Shown here in pieces: positions 17,077 to 25,163 of a DNA stretch of 64,000 nucleotides. The position numbers and the translations under genes were made by a program. The first letter of the stretch is position 1; every line of letters starts with the position of its first letter. The stretch comes from Micromonospora costi. Lineage in GTDB: Bacteria; Actinomycetota; Actinomycetes; Mycobacteriales; Micromonosporaceae. The notes below the pieces were generated by a model, which saw only the letters and a list, made by a program, of their open reading frames with translations, was not told the origin of the DNA and searched no databases. Location of the stretch: the NCBI RefSeq assembly GCF_003626655.1, contig NZ_RBAN01000002.1:248001-312000 (forward strand). The letters are read 5' to 3'.

Positions 17077-19056
17077 ATGGCCATCGACCTGGGCCCCTAC
17101 CGGCGAATGCTGACCTCGGCTCGCGCCGACTTCGAGGCCGGCATGACCGGCGGCAGGGCCAGCGCCTTCGAGTTGGCCGTGCTGCGCGGCGGGGTCGCCG
17201 TCATGGCCGAGGATCTCGCCCGGCGGCCTGACTCCCTTGCCGCGTACGAGCATCGCAAGGAGGGCGGCCTCTCCGGCCCGGAGCTGTGGAAGGTCACGGC
17301 ACGGCGGCAGGCTGCAGCCCCGCTGCGCCGCCGTGAGCTGGCCCCGGAGGCCTTCACCGCCAAGAACAACGACTACCTGGCGCTGATGCGGATGCTGCGC
17401 GAACGCGCCACGATGCCCACGCACCTGGTCGTCGATCGCACCCGCAAGCGCGTACTGCTGGTACAGGAGCACGACCGGGCGCCGGCGATGCCAGGATCTC
17501 CGGTGCCTCCCACGCCTACTGTGCCCGACGCCCTCGACGACATCGCTGCGACCCTGGCCGCATGGGTGGCGGCACACCAGGGCGACGACGACTTTCTCAC
17601 CCTGCCCGCGGCCGAGGGCATGAACCGGATGCTGGCACAGCGCCAGGACCTGCTGGTCACGCTGCGGATAGCCCAGCAGCGGCCCACCGACACCAATTCG
17701 TTCCCGCTGCCCGCCGAACACCGTCCGGCAGTGCTGGAGGTCGTCGAGTTCGGCGTCGCCTGCATCCCGGTCGTCGGCACCGCGGTAGCGATTTTCGAGG
17801 CGACCTTCGGGTACGACATCTTCGGCTACGAGCTGACCGAGGTCGACCGGTGCATCATCGCCGCGGGCGTCCTGCTGCCGTTCGCCTCGCGGTTCGTCAA
17901 GGGCGGCCGGGCGCTCTACACCGCGGCGCGGATGGAGCGGCTGTACGGGCGCGGCGCCGCACGGTGGAGCCTCGCCCTGGCTGCGGGTGAGAAGGTGAGC
18001 GAGGACATCACCGGGCGCCTCGCCATCTCCGAGGCCAGGGCCCTGATCGCGGCCGGAAAGAAGGTCGATTCCGCACTGGCGCTGAGGGCCGTCACCGCGC
18101 TGGAGAGGATGGGCGCCAAGCGGGGCAGCCCGCGGGGCATGTCCATCGCCACGTACGTCGCCGACTCGCTGAAAAAGCTTGTCAGTGGCACGGCACTGCT
18201 CAGCGAGCTGGACCATCTGGCGCTGATGCGGGTCATCGAGAAGGGCCCGAACATCAACCTGATGAAGGGCCAGCTGCTGGAGGAGTTCCTGGAGGCGCGG
18301 ATCGCGGCGTGGCTGCGTGATCCCGCCGGGATGCGTGCCCTCGGCATCCACATCCCCGCGCCCCAGACGCTGGAGTTCATCCCCGGCCACATGATCCGCG
18401 ACGCGTCGGGACGCCAGCTCACCGACGGCATCCTGGCCCACCGGCAGAACGGCGAGCTGATCATCGTCGCCATCTTCGAGGCCAAGGCGGGCAAGCACGC
18501 CGCGCGGGAGTTGAAGATCGCCTCCAGCAGCATCAGTTCTCTGTCGCAGGCCGAGCGCGCCGAGCTGCGCGCGTACGCCCGTGACGTGCTGCGCGCCCGC
18601 AACAACCGGGCCCGGCTGCGCGGCGAGAAGTTCCCCACCAGTGCCGAAGAGGTCGACGCGGCCCTGGACAGGATCGAGCGCGAGGTCGTGCTGAGCGAGG
18701 AGGGCGGGCAGGTCCGCCGCGACATCGAGCGGCTCGCGGCCAATCAGGACGGTACCGCGACGGTGATCCAGGTCGGTGAGGAGTTCCTGCCGGTGCGGGT
18801 CTCCCCGAAGCACACGAAGGTCTTCGGCGTACTGCCCAGGGATGTGCCGGTGGGAAACATGCAGGAGCAGCTCACGGGACTGGGCTACAACTTCGAGGTG
18901 CTCGGAATGAACGTGACGCAGAAGGAGCTGGTCGACCTGTCCAGCAGCCTGCGCATCCACGTGCCGCCGGAGCACCTGCTGGGCCCGGCTCCCCTGCTCC
19001 CCCGCGGCGTGCCCGGCCAGGCCGTTCCGGTGCCCGCCACCGGCCAGCCGAAGTAG
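17077..19056 (+). CDS. Polymorphic-toxin-like protein, PT-TG and nuclease-like domain
   Basis: A 659-aa protein started at the ATG four bases after the preceding stop. Residues about 219-300 resemble a pretoxin PT-TG domain: V-V-E-F-G-V-A-C-I-P-V-V-G, then G-Y-D-I-F-G-Y-E-L-T-E-V-D-R-C and a hydrophobic segment. PT-TG domains come before toxin domains in bacterial conflict proteins. Residues about 415-500 contain E-E-F-L-E, then L-T-D-G-I-L (448) and V-A-I-F-E-A-K-A-G-K (464-473). This D-x(n)-E-x-K arrangement suggests a PD-(D/E)XK nuclease fold. A helical linker and a short proline-rich tail follow. No immunity gene is obvious directly downstream. The nuclease assignment is by motif only. 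Confidence 0.75.
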   Translation: MAIDLGPYRRMLTSARADFEAGMTGGRASAFELAVLRGGVAVMAEDLARRPDSLAAYEHRKEGGLSGPELWKVTARRQAAAPLRRRELAPEAFTAKNNDYLALMRMLRERATMPTHLVVDRTRKRVLLVQEHDRAPAMPGSPVPPTPTVPDALDDIAATLAAWVAAHQGDDDFLTLPAAEGMNRMLAQRQDLLVTLRIAQQRPTDTNSFPLPAEHRPAVLEVVEFGVACIPVVGTAVAIFEATFGYDIFGYELTEVDRCIIAAGVLLPFASRFVKGGRALYTAARMERLYGRGAARWSLALAAGEKVSEDITGRLAISEARALIAAGKKVDSALALRAVTALERMGAKRGSPRGMSIATYVADSLKKLVSGTALLSELDHLALMRVIEKGPNINLMKGQLLEEFLEARIAAWLRDPAGMRALGIHIPAPQTLEFIPGHMIRDASGRQLTDGILAHRQNGELIIVAIFEAKAGKHAARELKIASSSISSLSQAERAELRAYARDVLRARNNRARLRGEKFPTSAEEVDAALDRIEREVVLSEEGGQVRRDIERLAANQDGTATVIQVGEEFLPVRVSPKHTKVFGVLPRDVPVGNMQEQLTGLGYNFEVLGMNVTQKELVDLSSSLRIHVPPEHLLGPAPLLPRGVPGQAVPVPATGQPK

Positions 19057-19210
19057 CCGCGACAGCACCCGCGCTCGCCCGCTGCGCCTCGCGACTACTG
19101 CCCGTGGATGGCCCGGCGCTGGTCCCACGATGGGTGGTTATGTTCTCGGGGTCGTTGCTCACAACCAGAATCAAAGGCAGTCGCGCTGACCGCCTCCCGC
19201 GAGATCGAAT

Positions 19211-20008
19211 ATGAGTGTGAGCAGATTCGCGGAGATTGTTGATGCGCCAGAGGGCGGTTGGCGTCGCGGTCGCCGCCGCGGTGTAGGCGGTGGCGGTCGG
19301 TCCGTCCGGAGCTGCCAGGGATGGAGAGGCGACACCGTAGACGTACCACAGCTCGTACCCGAGCTACGATCAGCCGTGGCGGATCTCAACCCTGACCCGG
19401 ACGTAGTCGTAGCGCTGGACGCCGCCTTTCCACGGCATCTCCGCGCAGAGGTACAGGGCGCGTTGGGCGTGCTGCCGCCAGCGAAATACCCGCCGGCGTG
19501 GCCCTTTCACGTGCTCGTAGCCGGCGAGCCTGTGGCGATCCCCTACCGCGTCTACCCGGACGAGCCGTCACCGGACGCGCAAGCAGCACTGTCGCCAATC
19601 CAGCGTGCGATCGTCGACTGCCTGTACACCCGGCACCACGACGGCCGGGTGCGGCAGAACCATCTGGAACGGGTCGTCGGCCTTACCGAGCCCTGGGTGG
19701 CGCCATTTGTGGTGCAGCTGATCGGCGAGTACGTGGACGAGATCCTGCTCGCCATTCAACGTGATCTCGCCCCACCGTTGACTACCCCTGACAGCTCGGC
19801 AGGCAGAGTCTACGGGCGATTCGCCGCCGAGAATCCGGCCTTCCTAGCGATCACAGGCCAGCGAGTGGCGAGTTACTGGAGTTGCTACTACCGGCAGCGC
19901 TACCCGGCGCTAACCGACTACCCCGGTCACGCCCTCATCGCGGCTTTGCGGATCGCGGCCCGCAGGTGCAGTACAGCAGTCAATGGAGTCTCACCCAGGT
20001 CCGGATAA
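19211..20008 (+). CDS. Conserved hypothetical protein
   Basis: A protein of up to 265 residues. The convincing part begins near residue 43 (V-P-Q-L-V-P-E-L-R-S-A-V-A-D-L-N-P-D-P-D) and continues with a well-formed helical sequence including S-P-I-Q-R-A-I-V-D-C-L-Y-T-R-H-H-D-G-R-V-R-Q, then E-P-W-V-A-P-F-V-V-Q-L-I-G-E-Y. The first 40 residues are R/G-rich and may not be translated; a GTG at 19376 is an alternative start. I do not know the function. It lies in the same direction as the toxin-like pair, about 150 bases after it, so an accessory or immunity role cannot be excluded but has no direct support. Confidence 0.65.
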   Translation: MSVSRFAEIVDAPEGGWRRGRRRGVGGGGRSVRSCQGWRGDTVDVPQLVPELRSAVADLNPDPDVVVALDAAFPRHLRAEVQGALGVLPPAKYPPAWPFHVLVAGEPVAIPYRVYPDEPSPDAQAALSPIQRAIVDCLYTRHHDGRVRQNHLERVVGLTEPWVAPFVVQLIGEYVDEILLAIQRDLAPPLTTPDSSAGRVYGRFAAENPAFLAITGQRVASYWSCYYRQRYPALTDYPGHALIAALRIAARRCSTAVNGVSPRSG

Positions 20009-20346
20009 CGATGTGTCATGCAGGTCCCGAGACTGGACAGCCGCCGCGCTTCCCGGCGGGAAGCACCTACGACAACGCGTGGCGGATCTGTCGGACGAGA
20101 CAGACATGGCGCTGCGGCCCGCGTCGGCGTCAGACCTCGCCGCCCCACACTGGAGGCGCTGCTCTTGGTCGCCGGCCCCGACGGAACACGGCATCAAGGG
20201 TGGACACCGAACCGGACAGGCGCGATGGGCGACGGACCATCGACGACCTCGTTGCCATCCTTCGGGCGGCGATCTAGTGCCTTGACCACGAACGTTCACG
20301 GGGTCGAGCGGACGGTAACCTCGGCGCGGTGACGGAGGACGACTTC
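20009..20346. other. Intergenic region with a possible gene tail
   Basis: About 340 bases without an intact gene. One plus-strand frame ends at 20277 with D-G-R-R-T-I-D-D-L-V-A-I-L-R-A-A-I, which reads like the C-terminal end of a small regulator, but no start or body supports it. Confidence 0.3.
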
Positions 20347-20598
20347 ATGATCAGGCTGAGCCGGGACGAAGTGTTGGTGCTCTCAGACTGGCTTCACCGG
20401 ATGATGGGCACTGCCGATTTCGACGAGTTGGTCGATCGCGACCGCGCAGTTTGGTCCCCGCTGTATCGCATCTCCGGGACGCTGGAGACCTCGCTGGCGG
20501 AGGTGTTCAGGCCGGACTACCCCGTCCGGCTGCAGGAGGCGAGGAACCGGCTACTGGATGCGCTTGGCGAGGTGGGGCGGCCAACCGGCGACGTGTGA
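20347..20598 (+). CDS. Small hypothetical protein
   Basis: An 83-aa protein. The ATG at 20347 follows GGAGGA with a seven-base gap; a GTG at 20329 would add six residues. The sequence is mostly helical (M-I-R-L-S-R-D-E-V-L-V-L-S-D-W-L-H-R-M-M at the start) with an acidic middle. It has the look of the small conserved proteins found beside toxin or immunity genes in actinomycetes, but I cannot assign a function. An IS630 remnant ends almost immediately after it on the other strand. Confidence 0.6.
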   Translation: MIRLSRDEVLVLSDWLHRMMGTADFDELVDRDRAVWSPLYRISGTLETSLAEVFRPDYPVRLQEARNRLLDALGEVGRPTGDV

Positions 20599-20601
20599 CG
20601 C

Positions 20602-21418
20602 TCAGGCAGCACGCGTAGTCGGCTGCCGCCAGCCTCGTTGGCGTTCGCTGCGAATGCGGGCGCGCTCGCGGCGTTGGGCGGCCAGGACGTCGGGATGACG
20701 TGCGTTGGCGTTTCGCCAGCGCAGGTAGGCCTGCAGTTTACGGGTCAGGACGGTGTGGTTCGGGTGGTCGGAGCCGGCGATCACGAAGGTCGGCAGCGGG
20801 CCGAACTGCGCTTCGATGGGGTTCGCCCAGGACGCATACGTCGGGGTGAAGCACAGTTCGACCTTGTAATGAGCGGCCCACGCCCGGATCTTGAGGCCCT
20901 TGTGCGCGGAGAGGTTGTCGAGGATGACGTAGATCGGCGCTCCGTCCGGACGCACAGCTCGGATCGATTTGAGCGCGGCCAGGGTGTTCGCGGCGCTCTT
21001 GCGACGCCTGACGACGCCCCAGAGTTGGTCGTCCCGACGCTGTAGCAGCCGTGGATTTGCTGGACGCCGTGCAGCTTGTGGTAGTTCGCTGGCAGCCGCT
21101 GCGGATGCCCGGACGGCGCCCACCCGGCACCGGCCTGCGGACCGATGACCAGTGGCCCGAACTCGTCGAAGGCGAACACCCGCTGCGGGAAATGCGCGGT
21201 GACGTACTCGGTGTGCGCGCCAGCTTGGCATTCCCGGTCGGGGTCGGTGGACTCCTTACACGTCTTCGTCCGCTGAAAGGTGATCTTGTGCTGGTGCAGG
21301 ATCTGCCGCAGACGTTCCCGCCCGATCCGAACTCGGCGGGTGGCATGGGCGGTGAGGTAGTCGGCGAGCTTGCGCACGCTGGGGGCCCGCGTCCACCCGG
21401 TGCACCGCGCCAGGGATC
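20602..21418 (-). pseudogene. IS630-family transposase, 5'-truncated and frameshifted
   Basis: The minus strand encodes an IS630-type DDE transposase in two frames. The first part includes L-R-Q-I-L-H-Q-H-K-I-T-F and the first catalytic Asp in F-A-F-D-E-F-G-P-L. Near 21040 the frame shifts by one base (H-G-C-Y-S-V-G continues as D-D-Q-L-W-G-V-V). The second part has the second Asp in I-L-D-N-L-S-A-H-K and the Glu in S-W-A-N-P-I-E-A-Q-F. The N-terminal helix-turn-helix is absent; similarity ends right where the next gene's stop codon lies. It is inactive by itself. Confidence 0.85.
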
Positions 21419-22310
21419 AGCCGCGCGCCCTGATCACCTCGTAGAGCGCCGTCCAGTTCCTGGTGCCGTACCCGGCGGCGATCGCCCGGTCGTAGTGGGA
21501 CTTGACCGCCTCCGGCAGCCGTAGGTCCACATTCGCCTTCGCGCTGGTGCGGACGATGTGGTCCGCGGTGGCTCCCATCATGAGGGCGGTGCTGAGGTGG
21601 CCGGGATGGTCACCGGTCTCCAACTGGCGCGCCAGCTCCGCTCCGTCGCCGATCATCGCCGGGATGTCGGTGAGGGTGCCGAGCGCACCCGGCAGGAAGT
21701 CGGCCGCCGGCACACCTGCCGCGGTGACGAGTGCCGTCGCGTGCAGGAGGCTCGACAGCGCGGTGAGGAACACGTCGAGGTGGGCCTGGTAGAACAGTTG
21801 CGCCAGGCCCGGATCCTCCCCCAGGTACCTCGGCTCTCCGATCGCTCTGAGCACCGGTTCGTGCGGCGCGAAGGCGTCGCCGGGTCCGCTGTAGAACACG
21901 TACGCCCCTGGCTGCCCGACCGCGGGGGCCGGCACCATCACGCCACCGGTGACGAAGCCCGCGCCGTGCCGCGCCGCCCACGCGGCCGCCTCCCGGGACG
22001 CGTCGGGTGTGTCGGAGCTCAGGTTCACCAGGACCCGGCCGGCGAGGACACCGCGAAGCCGGTCGTCGTCGGCCACCGGGCCGAGGATGTCGTACATCGC
22101 CCGGTAGTCGGTGAGGCTGAGGATGGTCAGGCCGCCGGCGGCGAGGGCGTCGGCGGGGGTCGCCGCCGGCGTGGCCCCGGCGGTGACGAGTTCCTCCGCG
22201 CGACCGGGCGTCCGGTTCCACACGGTCACGGGGTGCCCGGCCCCGATCAGGGCGGTGGCCATGGCCCGACCCATCGGGCCCAGGCCGATCACGGTGACGG
22301 CCGGCTTCAT
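21417..22310 (-). CDS. Imine-reductase-like NAD(P)-dependent oxidoreductase
   Basis: A 297-aa member of the 6-phosphogluconate/beta-hydroxyacid dehydrogenase superfamily. The N-terminal Rossmann fold has G-L-G-P-M-G (residues 9-14) followed by V-W-N-R-T at the end of the second strand, where the arginine and threonine favour NADPH. The helical C-terminal half (about 165-290) and length match imine reductases, which reduce cyclic imines to amines. The substrate is unknown. Its ATG overlaps the stop of the upstream paralogue (ATGA), so the two are co-translated. The divergent HxlR gene probably controls both. Confidence 0.85.
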   Translation of the reverse strand: MKPAVTVIGLGPMGRAMATALIGAGHPVTVWNRTPGRAEELVTAGATPAATPADALAAGGLTILSLTDYRAMYDILGPVADDDRLRGVLAGRVLVNLSSDTPDASREAAAWAARHGAGFVTGGVMVPAPAVGQPGAYVFYSGPGDAFAPHEPVLRAIGEPRYLGEDPGLAQLFYQAHLDVFLTALSSLLHATALVTAAGVPAADFLPGALGTLTDIPAMIGDGAELARQLETGDHPGHLSTALMMGATADHIVRTSAKANVDLRLPEAVKSHYDRAIAAGYGTRNWTALYEVIRARG

Positions 22311-23176
22311 CGGGTCCTCCTGATCTCCTCGAAGATGCGGGCGGTGCCGTGCTCGCCGTGCCCGGCGGCGATCTGGCGTACGACGAGGTCGTGCACCGGC
22401 GCGAGCACCGCCGGGTCGACGCCCTGCTCGGCGGTCGCCCGCAGCAGCGTGGCCAGGGCGGTCTCGGTGAACCGCAAACTCTGCTGGCCCTCGCCGGTGT
22501 AGTCCTCGGCGTCGACCGTCGCGGCGAAGCCGGCCAGCTGACCGGCCATCGCGGCGAGGAACGGCGCCTGCCGCGTCACGAACTCGGTCGCCGGCACGCC
22601 CGCCGCGTGGACCATCGCCGCGCCGTGCAGGAAGCCGGCGAACATGGTGTACATGCCGGCGAGCATCGCCATGTCCTGCAGGGACGCCATGCCCGCGTCC
22701 GCCCCGACGAAGCTGCTGTCACCCCACACGTCACGCAGCGCCCGGTGCTCGTCGAAGGCCGCGCCCGATCCGCTGTAGAGGATCGCGGCGCCCGGAGCGC
22801 CGATCATCTCCGGGACGGCCATGATCGCGCCGTCGAGGTAGGTGACGCCGTGCGCGGCCGCCCAGGCGGCGAGCGACCGCGACTCGGCGGGCGTCGTGGT
22901 GGTCAGGTTGATTACGGTACGCCCGGACAGTTCGGCGGTGACCGGGTCGAGCACGCCGCGCACCGACTCGTGGTCGAACAGGCAGACGACGATCACCGGG
23001 GCCGCGGTGACCGCGTCCGCCACGGTCGGGGCGACGGTGGCCCCGCGCGCGCCGAGCGCCTGTGCCCGGTGCGGGGTGCGGTTCCAGACGACGGCCGGTC
23101 GGCCGGCGTCGAGGGCCGCCGCGGCGAGCGCGCTGCCCATCGCGCCGAGTCCCAGGAAGGTGGTGCTGGTGGTCAT
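22307..23176 (-). CDS. Imine-reductase-like NAD(P)-dependent oxidoreductase, upstream paralogue
   Basis: A 289-aa paralogue of the next gene. I choose the ATG at 23176, after GAGGAA, because G-L-G-A-M-G of the Rossmann fold follows at residues 9-14; the frame is open further but crosses the regulatory region. V-V-W-N-R-T again suggests NADPH. The helical dimerisation half contains A-G-F-L-H-G-A-A-M-V-H-A-A-G-V, similar to the partner. Two closely related reductases in one operon could form a heterodimer or act on different imines. The divergent HxlR gene and a palindrome lie upstream. Confidence 0.85.
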   Translation of the reverse strand: MTTSTTFLGLGAMGSALAAAALDAGRPAVVWNRTPHRAQALGARGATVAPTVADAVTAAPVIVVCLFDHESVRGVLDPVTAELSGRTVINLTTTTPAESRSLAAWAAAHGVTYLDGAIMAVPEMIGAPGAAILYSGSGAAFDEHRALRDVWGDSSFVGADAGMASLQDMAMLAGMYTMFAGFLHGAAMVHAAGVPATEFVTRQAPFLAAMAGQLAGFAATVDAEDYTGEGQQSLRFTETALATLLRATAEQGVDPAVLAPVHDLVVRQIAAGHGEHGTARIFEEIRRTR

Positions 23177-23275
23177 CCGATTGGTTCCTCGCTCTGCTGG
23201 TGATGTGACGGGCGCGCCACCCACCATGGTTCGCGAGTACATTCCTTTGGACAAGTACTCACTAAATTGTTCAAT

Positions 23276-23293
23276 ACTTACCTTTTGGTAAGT
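23276..23293. promoter_or_regulatory. Palindromic operator candidate between reductase operon and hxlR-type gene
   Basis: ACTTACC-TTTT-GGTAAGT is a perfect inverted repeat with 7-base arms. It sits in an unusually AT-rich divergent promoter region (23225-23300) with nearby half-site-like AGTACTCAC and AATACTTAC. HxlR-family dimers bind such sites, so this is probably the autoregulatory operator. Confidence 0.6.
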
Positions 23294-23317
23294 GAGGTAG
23301 GACGACGGGAGGGTGTG

Positions 23318-23677
23318 GTGACGACCCGGAGCAGACGCGGCCCCTACATCTGCGGCATCGACGCCGCGATGGACGTGGTGTCCGGAAAGTGGAAGTCGCT
23401 GATCCTGTGGGAGCTGGACACCCACGGCACCCGCCGGTTCGGGGAGCTGCGGCGTGCCCTCACCGGCGTCAGCGAGAAGATGCTCATCCAGCATCTGCGT
23501 GAGATGGAGGAGGACGGGCTGATCCACCGGGAGGTGCACCGGGAGGTCCCGCCCAGGGTGGATTACTCACTGACCGAGCACGGTCGGTCCCTCAACGAGG
23601 CCCTCCGCCCGCTCGGCGAGTGGGGGCAGCGGCGCCGCGAACGCCTCGGCGTCGAGGACGCCCTCGCGTCCGCCTGA
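23318..23677 (+). CDS. HxlR-family transcriptional regulator
   Basis: A 119-aa winged-helix regulator. The GTG at 23318 follows GGGAGGG. Family signatures are clear: C-G-I-D-A-A-M-D-V-V-S-G-K-W-K near residues 12-26, with the conserved cysteine seen in redox- or electrophile-sensing members, then R-F-G-E-L-R-R, V-S-E-K-M-L-I-Q-H-L-R-E-M-E as the recognition helix, and V-D-Y-S-L-T-E-H-G in the wing. It is divergent from the imine-reductase pair and shares a palindromic promoter region with them, so it most likely represses that operon. Confidence 0.9.
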   Translation: MTTRSRRGPYICGIDAAMDVVSGKWKSLILWELDTHGTRRFGELRRALTGVSEKMLIQHLREMEEDGLIHREVHREVPPRVDYSLTEHGRSLNEALRPLGEWGQRRRERLGVEDALASA

Positions 23678-23699
23678 CGCCGCCGCGGCGCGCCGGCGC

Positions 23700-23908
23700 T
23701 CACCTCGCGGGCGCCGGCGCGCGTTCGTCGGCCAGCAGGTCGAGCAGGAGCGCGGCGGTCCAGCCGAACGCGGGTGACCGGAGCCCGGCCCCGGTGTCCG
23801 GGTGGAAGTACTCGTGGCAGCCGGCGGTGGCCACCAGCTCCACCATCGCCTGGCCCAGCCCCGCCGCGAGGTCCGCCCGGCCGTGTGTGAGCAGGCCCCG
23901 GCGCACCA
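23700..23908 (-). pseudogene. C-terminal fragment of an MGH1/GH63-like glycosidase
   Basis: The last 68 codons of a glycosidase-like gene remain. They read G-C-H-E-Y-F-H-P-D-T-G-A-G-L, then S-P-A-F-G-W-T-A-A-L, the end of the (alpha/alpha)6 barrel in mannosylglycerate-hydrolase-like and trehalase-like enzymes. Similarity stops near 23908, where unrelated sequence begins, so the gene was cut by a deletion or insertion and cannot be active. Confidence 0.6.
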
Positions 23909-24059
23909 GCCAGTTACAGTCATGGCCTGGCGGCTACCGGGGCATACCGCACCAATCCCCCCGGCGGGGGAAGAGGGTGGCTCGGTGGAGGGATTCGCTC
24001 GCATCGGCGCGCGCTGATGCTGGACCACATCAGCCGACGGGATGGTCAGAAGGAGCGAC

Positions 24060-24614
24060 ATGTTCAGGTCAGGTTTGCGTGCGATGGCGTTGGCGACGGT
24101 TGCGGCAGCGGGGGTGGCGGCGTCGCCCTCCGTCGCGCAGGCCCAGCAATCCGAGGCGATGAGCGTCGTTGCCGGGTGGTCGGTCGTCGCCGGGTTGGGA
24201 CACTTCGTGTACGACGAGCCCGGCGTGGAGGGGCACCGGATCTGGTTCGGCGTCCAGGCGGTGACGGCCGCCGACGGGTCGACGCGCGGCCATTTCTTGT
24301 ACCGGCACGAGTTGCCGGACGGCACGCTGGTTGGGCAGGGACGAGCCGACGTGACGTGTCTGAAGGTCACCGGGAACGTCGCGGTGTTCACCGCGATCGT
24401 CCCTGAGGGCCAAGGCAACGTGAAGAACCATGGCTACTACGTGAAGATCATCGACGGTGGCAGCGAGCCGGACCAGATCGTTGACGCTCAGGCGCAGAAC
24501 GGGACGGAACGGCCGCCCACCCGCTGCCTCGACCCCGAGACGGACCTCCCCCCGGGATCCCCCCAGCGACCCCGGTACCCGGTTCTCATTGGCGGATACG
24601 CCGTCCATGGCTGA
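24060..24614 (+). CDS. Secreted hypothetical protein
   Basis: A 184-aa exported protein. The ATG at 24060 follows AAGGAG at a good distance. Residues 1-29 form a Sec signal peptide ending A-S-P-S-V-A-Q-A. The mature part is a single small beta-rich domain with two cysteines (in V-T-C-L-K and T-R-C-L-D) that could form a disulfide. The central block H-F-L-Y-R-H-E-L-P-D-G-T-L-V-G-Q-G-R is likely the core. The tail is proline-rich. I do not recognise a family or function. Confidence 0.7.
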   Translation: MFRSGLRAMALATVAAAGVAASPSVAQAQQSEAMSVVAGWSVVAGLGHFVYDEPGVEGHRIWFGVQAVTAADGSTRGHFLYRHELPDGTLVGQGRADVTCLKVTGNVAVFTAIVPEGQGNVKNHGYYVKIIDGGSEPDQIVDAQAQNGTERPPTRCLDPETDLPPGSPQRPRYPVLIGGYAVHG

Positions 24615-24711
24615 GTAGAGCCGAGCTGGCACCGACGTTTCCGACGCACGTCACCAGGCGGCCGAAACACGATGTGGCGTTGGTTCACGCTGCCCGCACG
24701 TGTCTCGGTTG

Positions 24712-24915
24712 TCACTTGGTGTCGCGGACCTGCACCACCCGCTCGTCCGTCACCCCGGCGAGGCGGGCCAGTTCCGCCGGCCCCATGCTCGCCGACAGGT
24801 CCCGGATCGCCTCGTCCCGCGCCCGGACCAGCGCCGACCGGCGGGCGGCCAGCTCCCGCGCCTCCGCCGCGAGCCGGGCCACCAGGTCCGGGTCCGCCTC
24901 CGACTTGGGCGCCTC
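24712..24915 (-). pseudogene. Gene tail with helix-turn-helix-like end, no start codon
   Basis: The minus strand has 67 codons of well-formed helical protein (L-A-A-R-R-S-A-L-V-R-A-R-D-E-A-I-R, then G-P-A-E-L-A-R-L-A-G-V-T-D-E-R-V-V-Q-V) ending at 24712. An in-frame stop sits at 24916-24918 and there is no start between. The final segment resembles the sigma-like helix-turn-helix found in many small actinomycete proteins. It is most likely a 5'-truncated remnant. Confidence 0.45.
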
Positions 24916-25163
24916 TCACACGGGTTCCTGACTGGTCGACACCGGGGGCAGACGCGGCACTGATGATCGGGGCTGACGACAAGACACCGTGCAAGTGAGA
25001 GCACCTCAACGATCTGCCGCACCAGCCTCCACGGAACTCTGTACCGAGTCCGACAGTTCGCCGCCTTCCTCGGCCCGTAGGTGCTGGTTAGGGTCCCGTT
25101 CACGTCTCTCCGAGATGATCAACGAGTCCGCAGTTGGCCCGGAGAGCAGAGGACTCCACCCCT

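Noticed and set aside
14982..17084. 700-codon minus-strand frame opposite the 960-aa protein
   Set aside because: R/V/G/H-rich shadow of the real gene without any domain.
14190..19056. Part of a contractile injection system
   Set aside because: No sheath, tube, baseplate or AAA+ ATPase genes flank the pair, so I do not claim this.
24488..25009. 173-aa minus-strand frame
   Set aside because: Glycine-rich shadow frame; the protein-like sequence in this stretch is in a different minus frame and is only a fragment.
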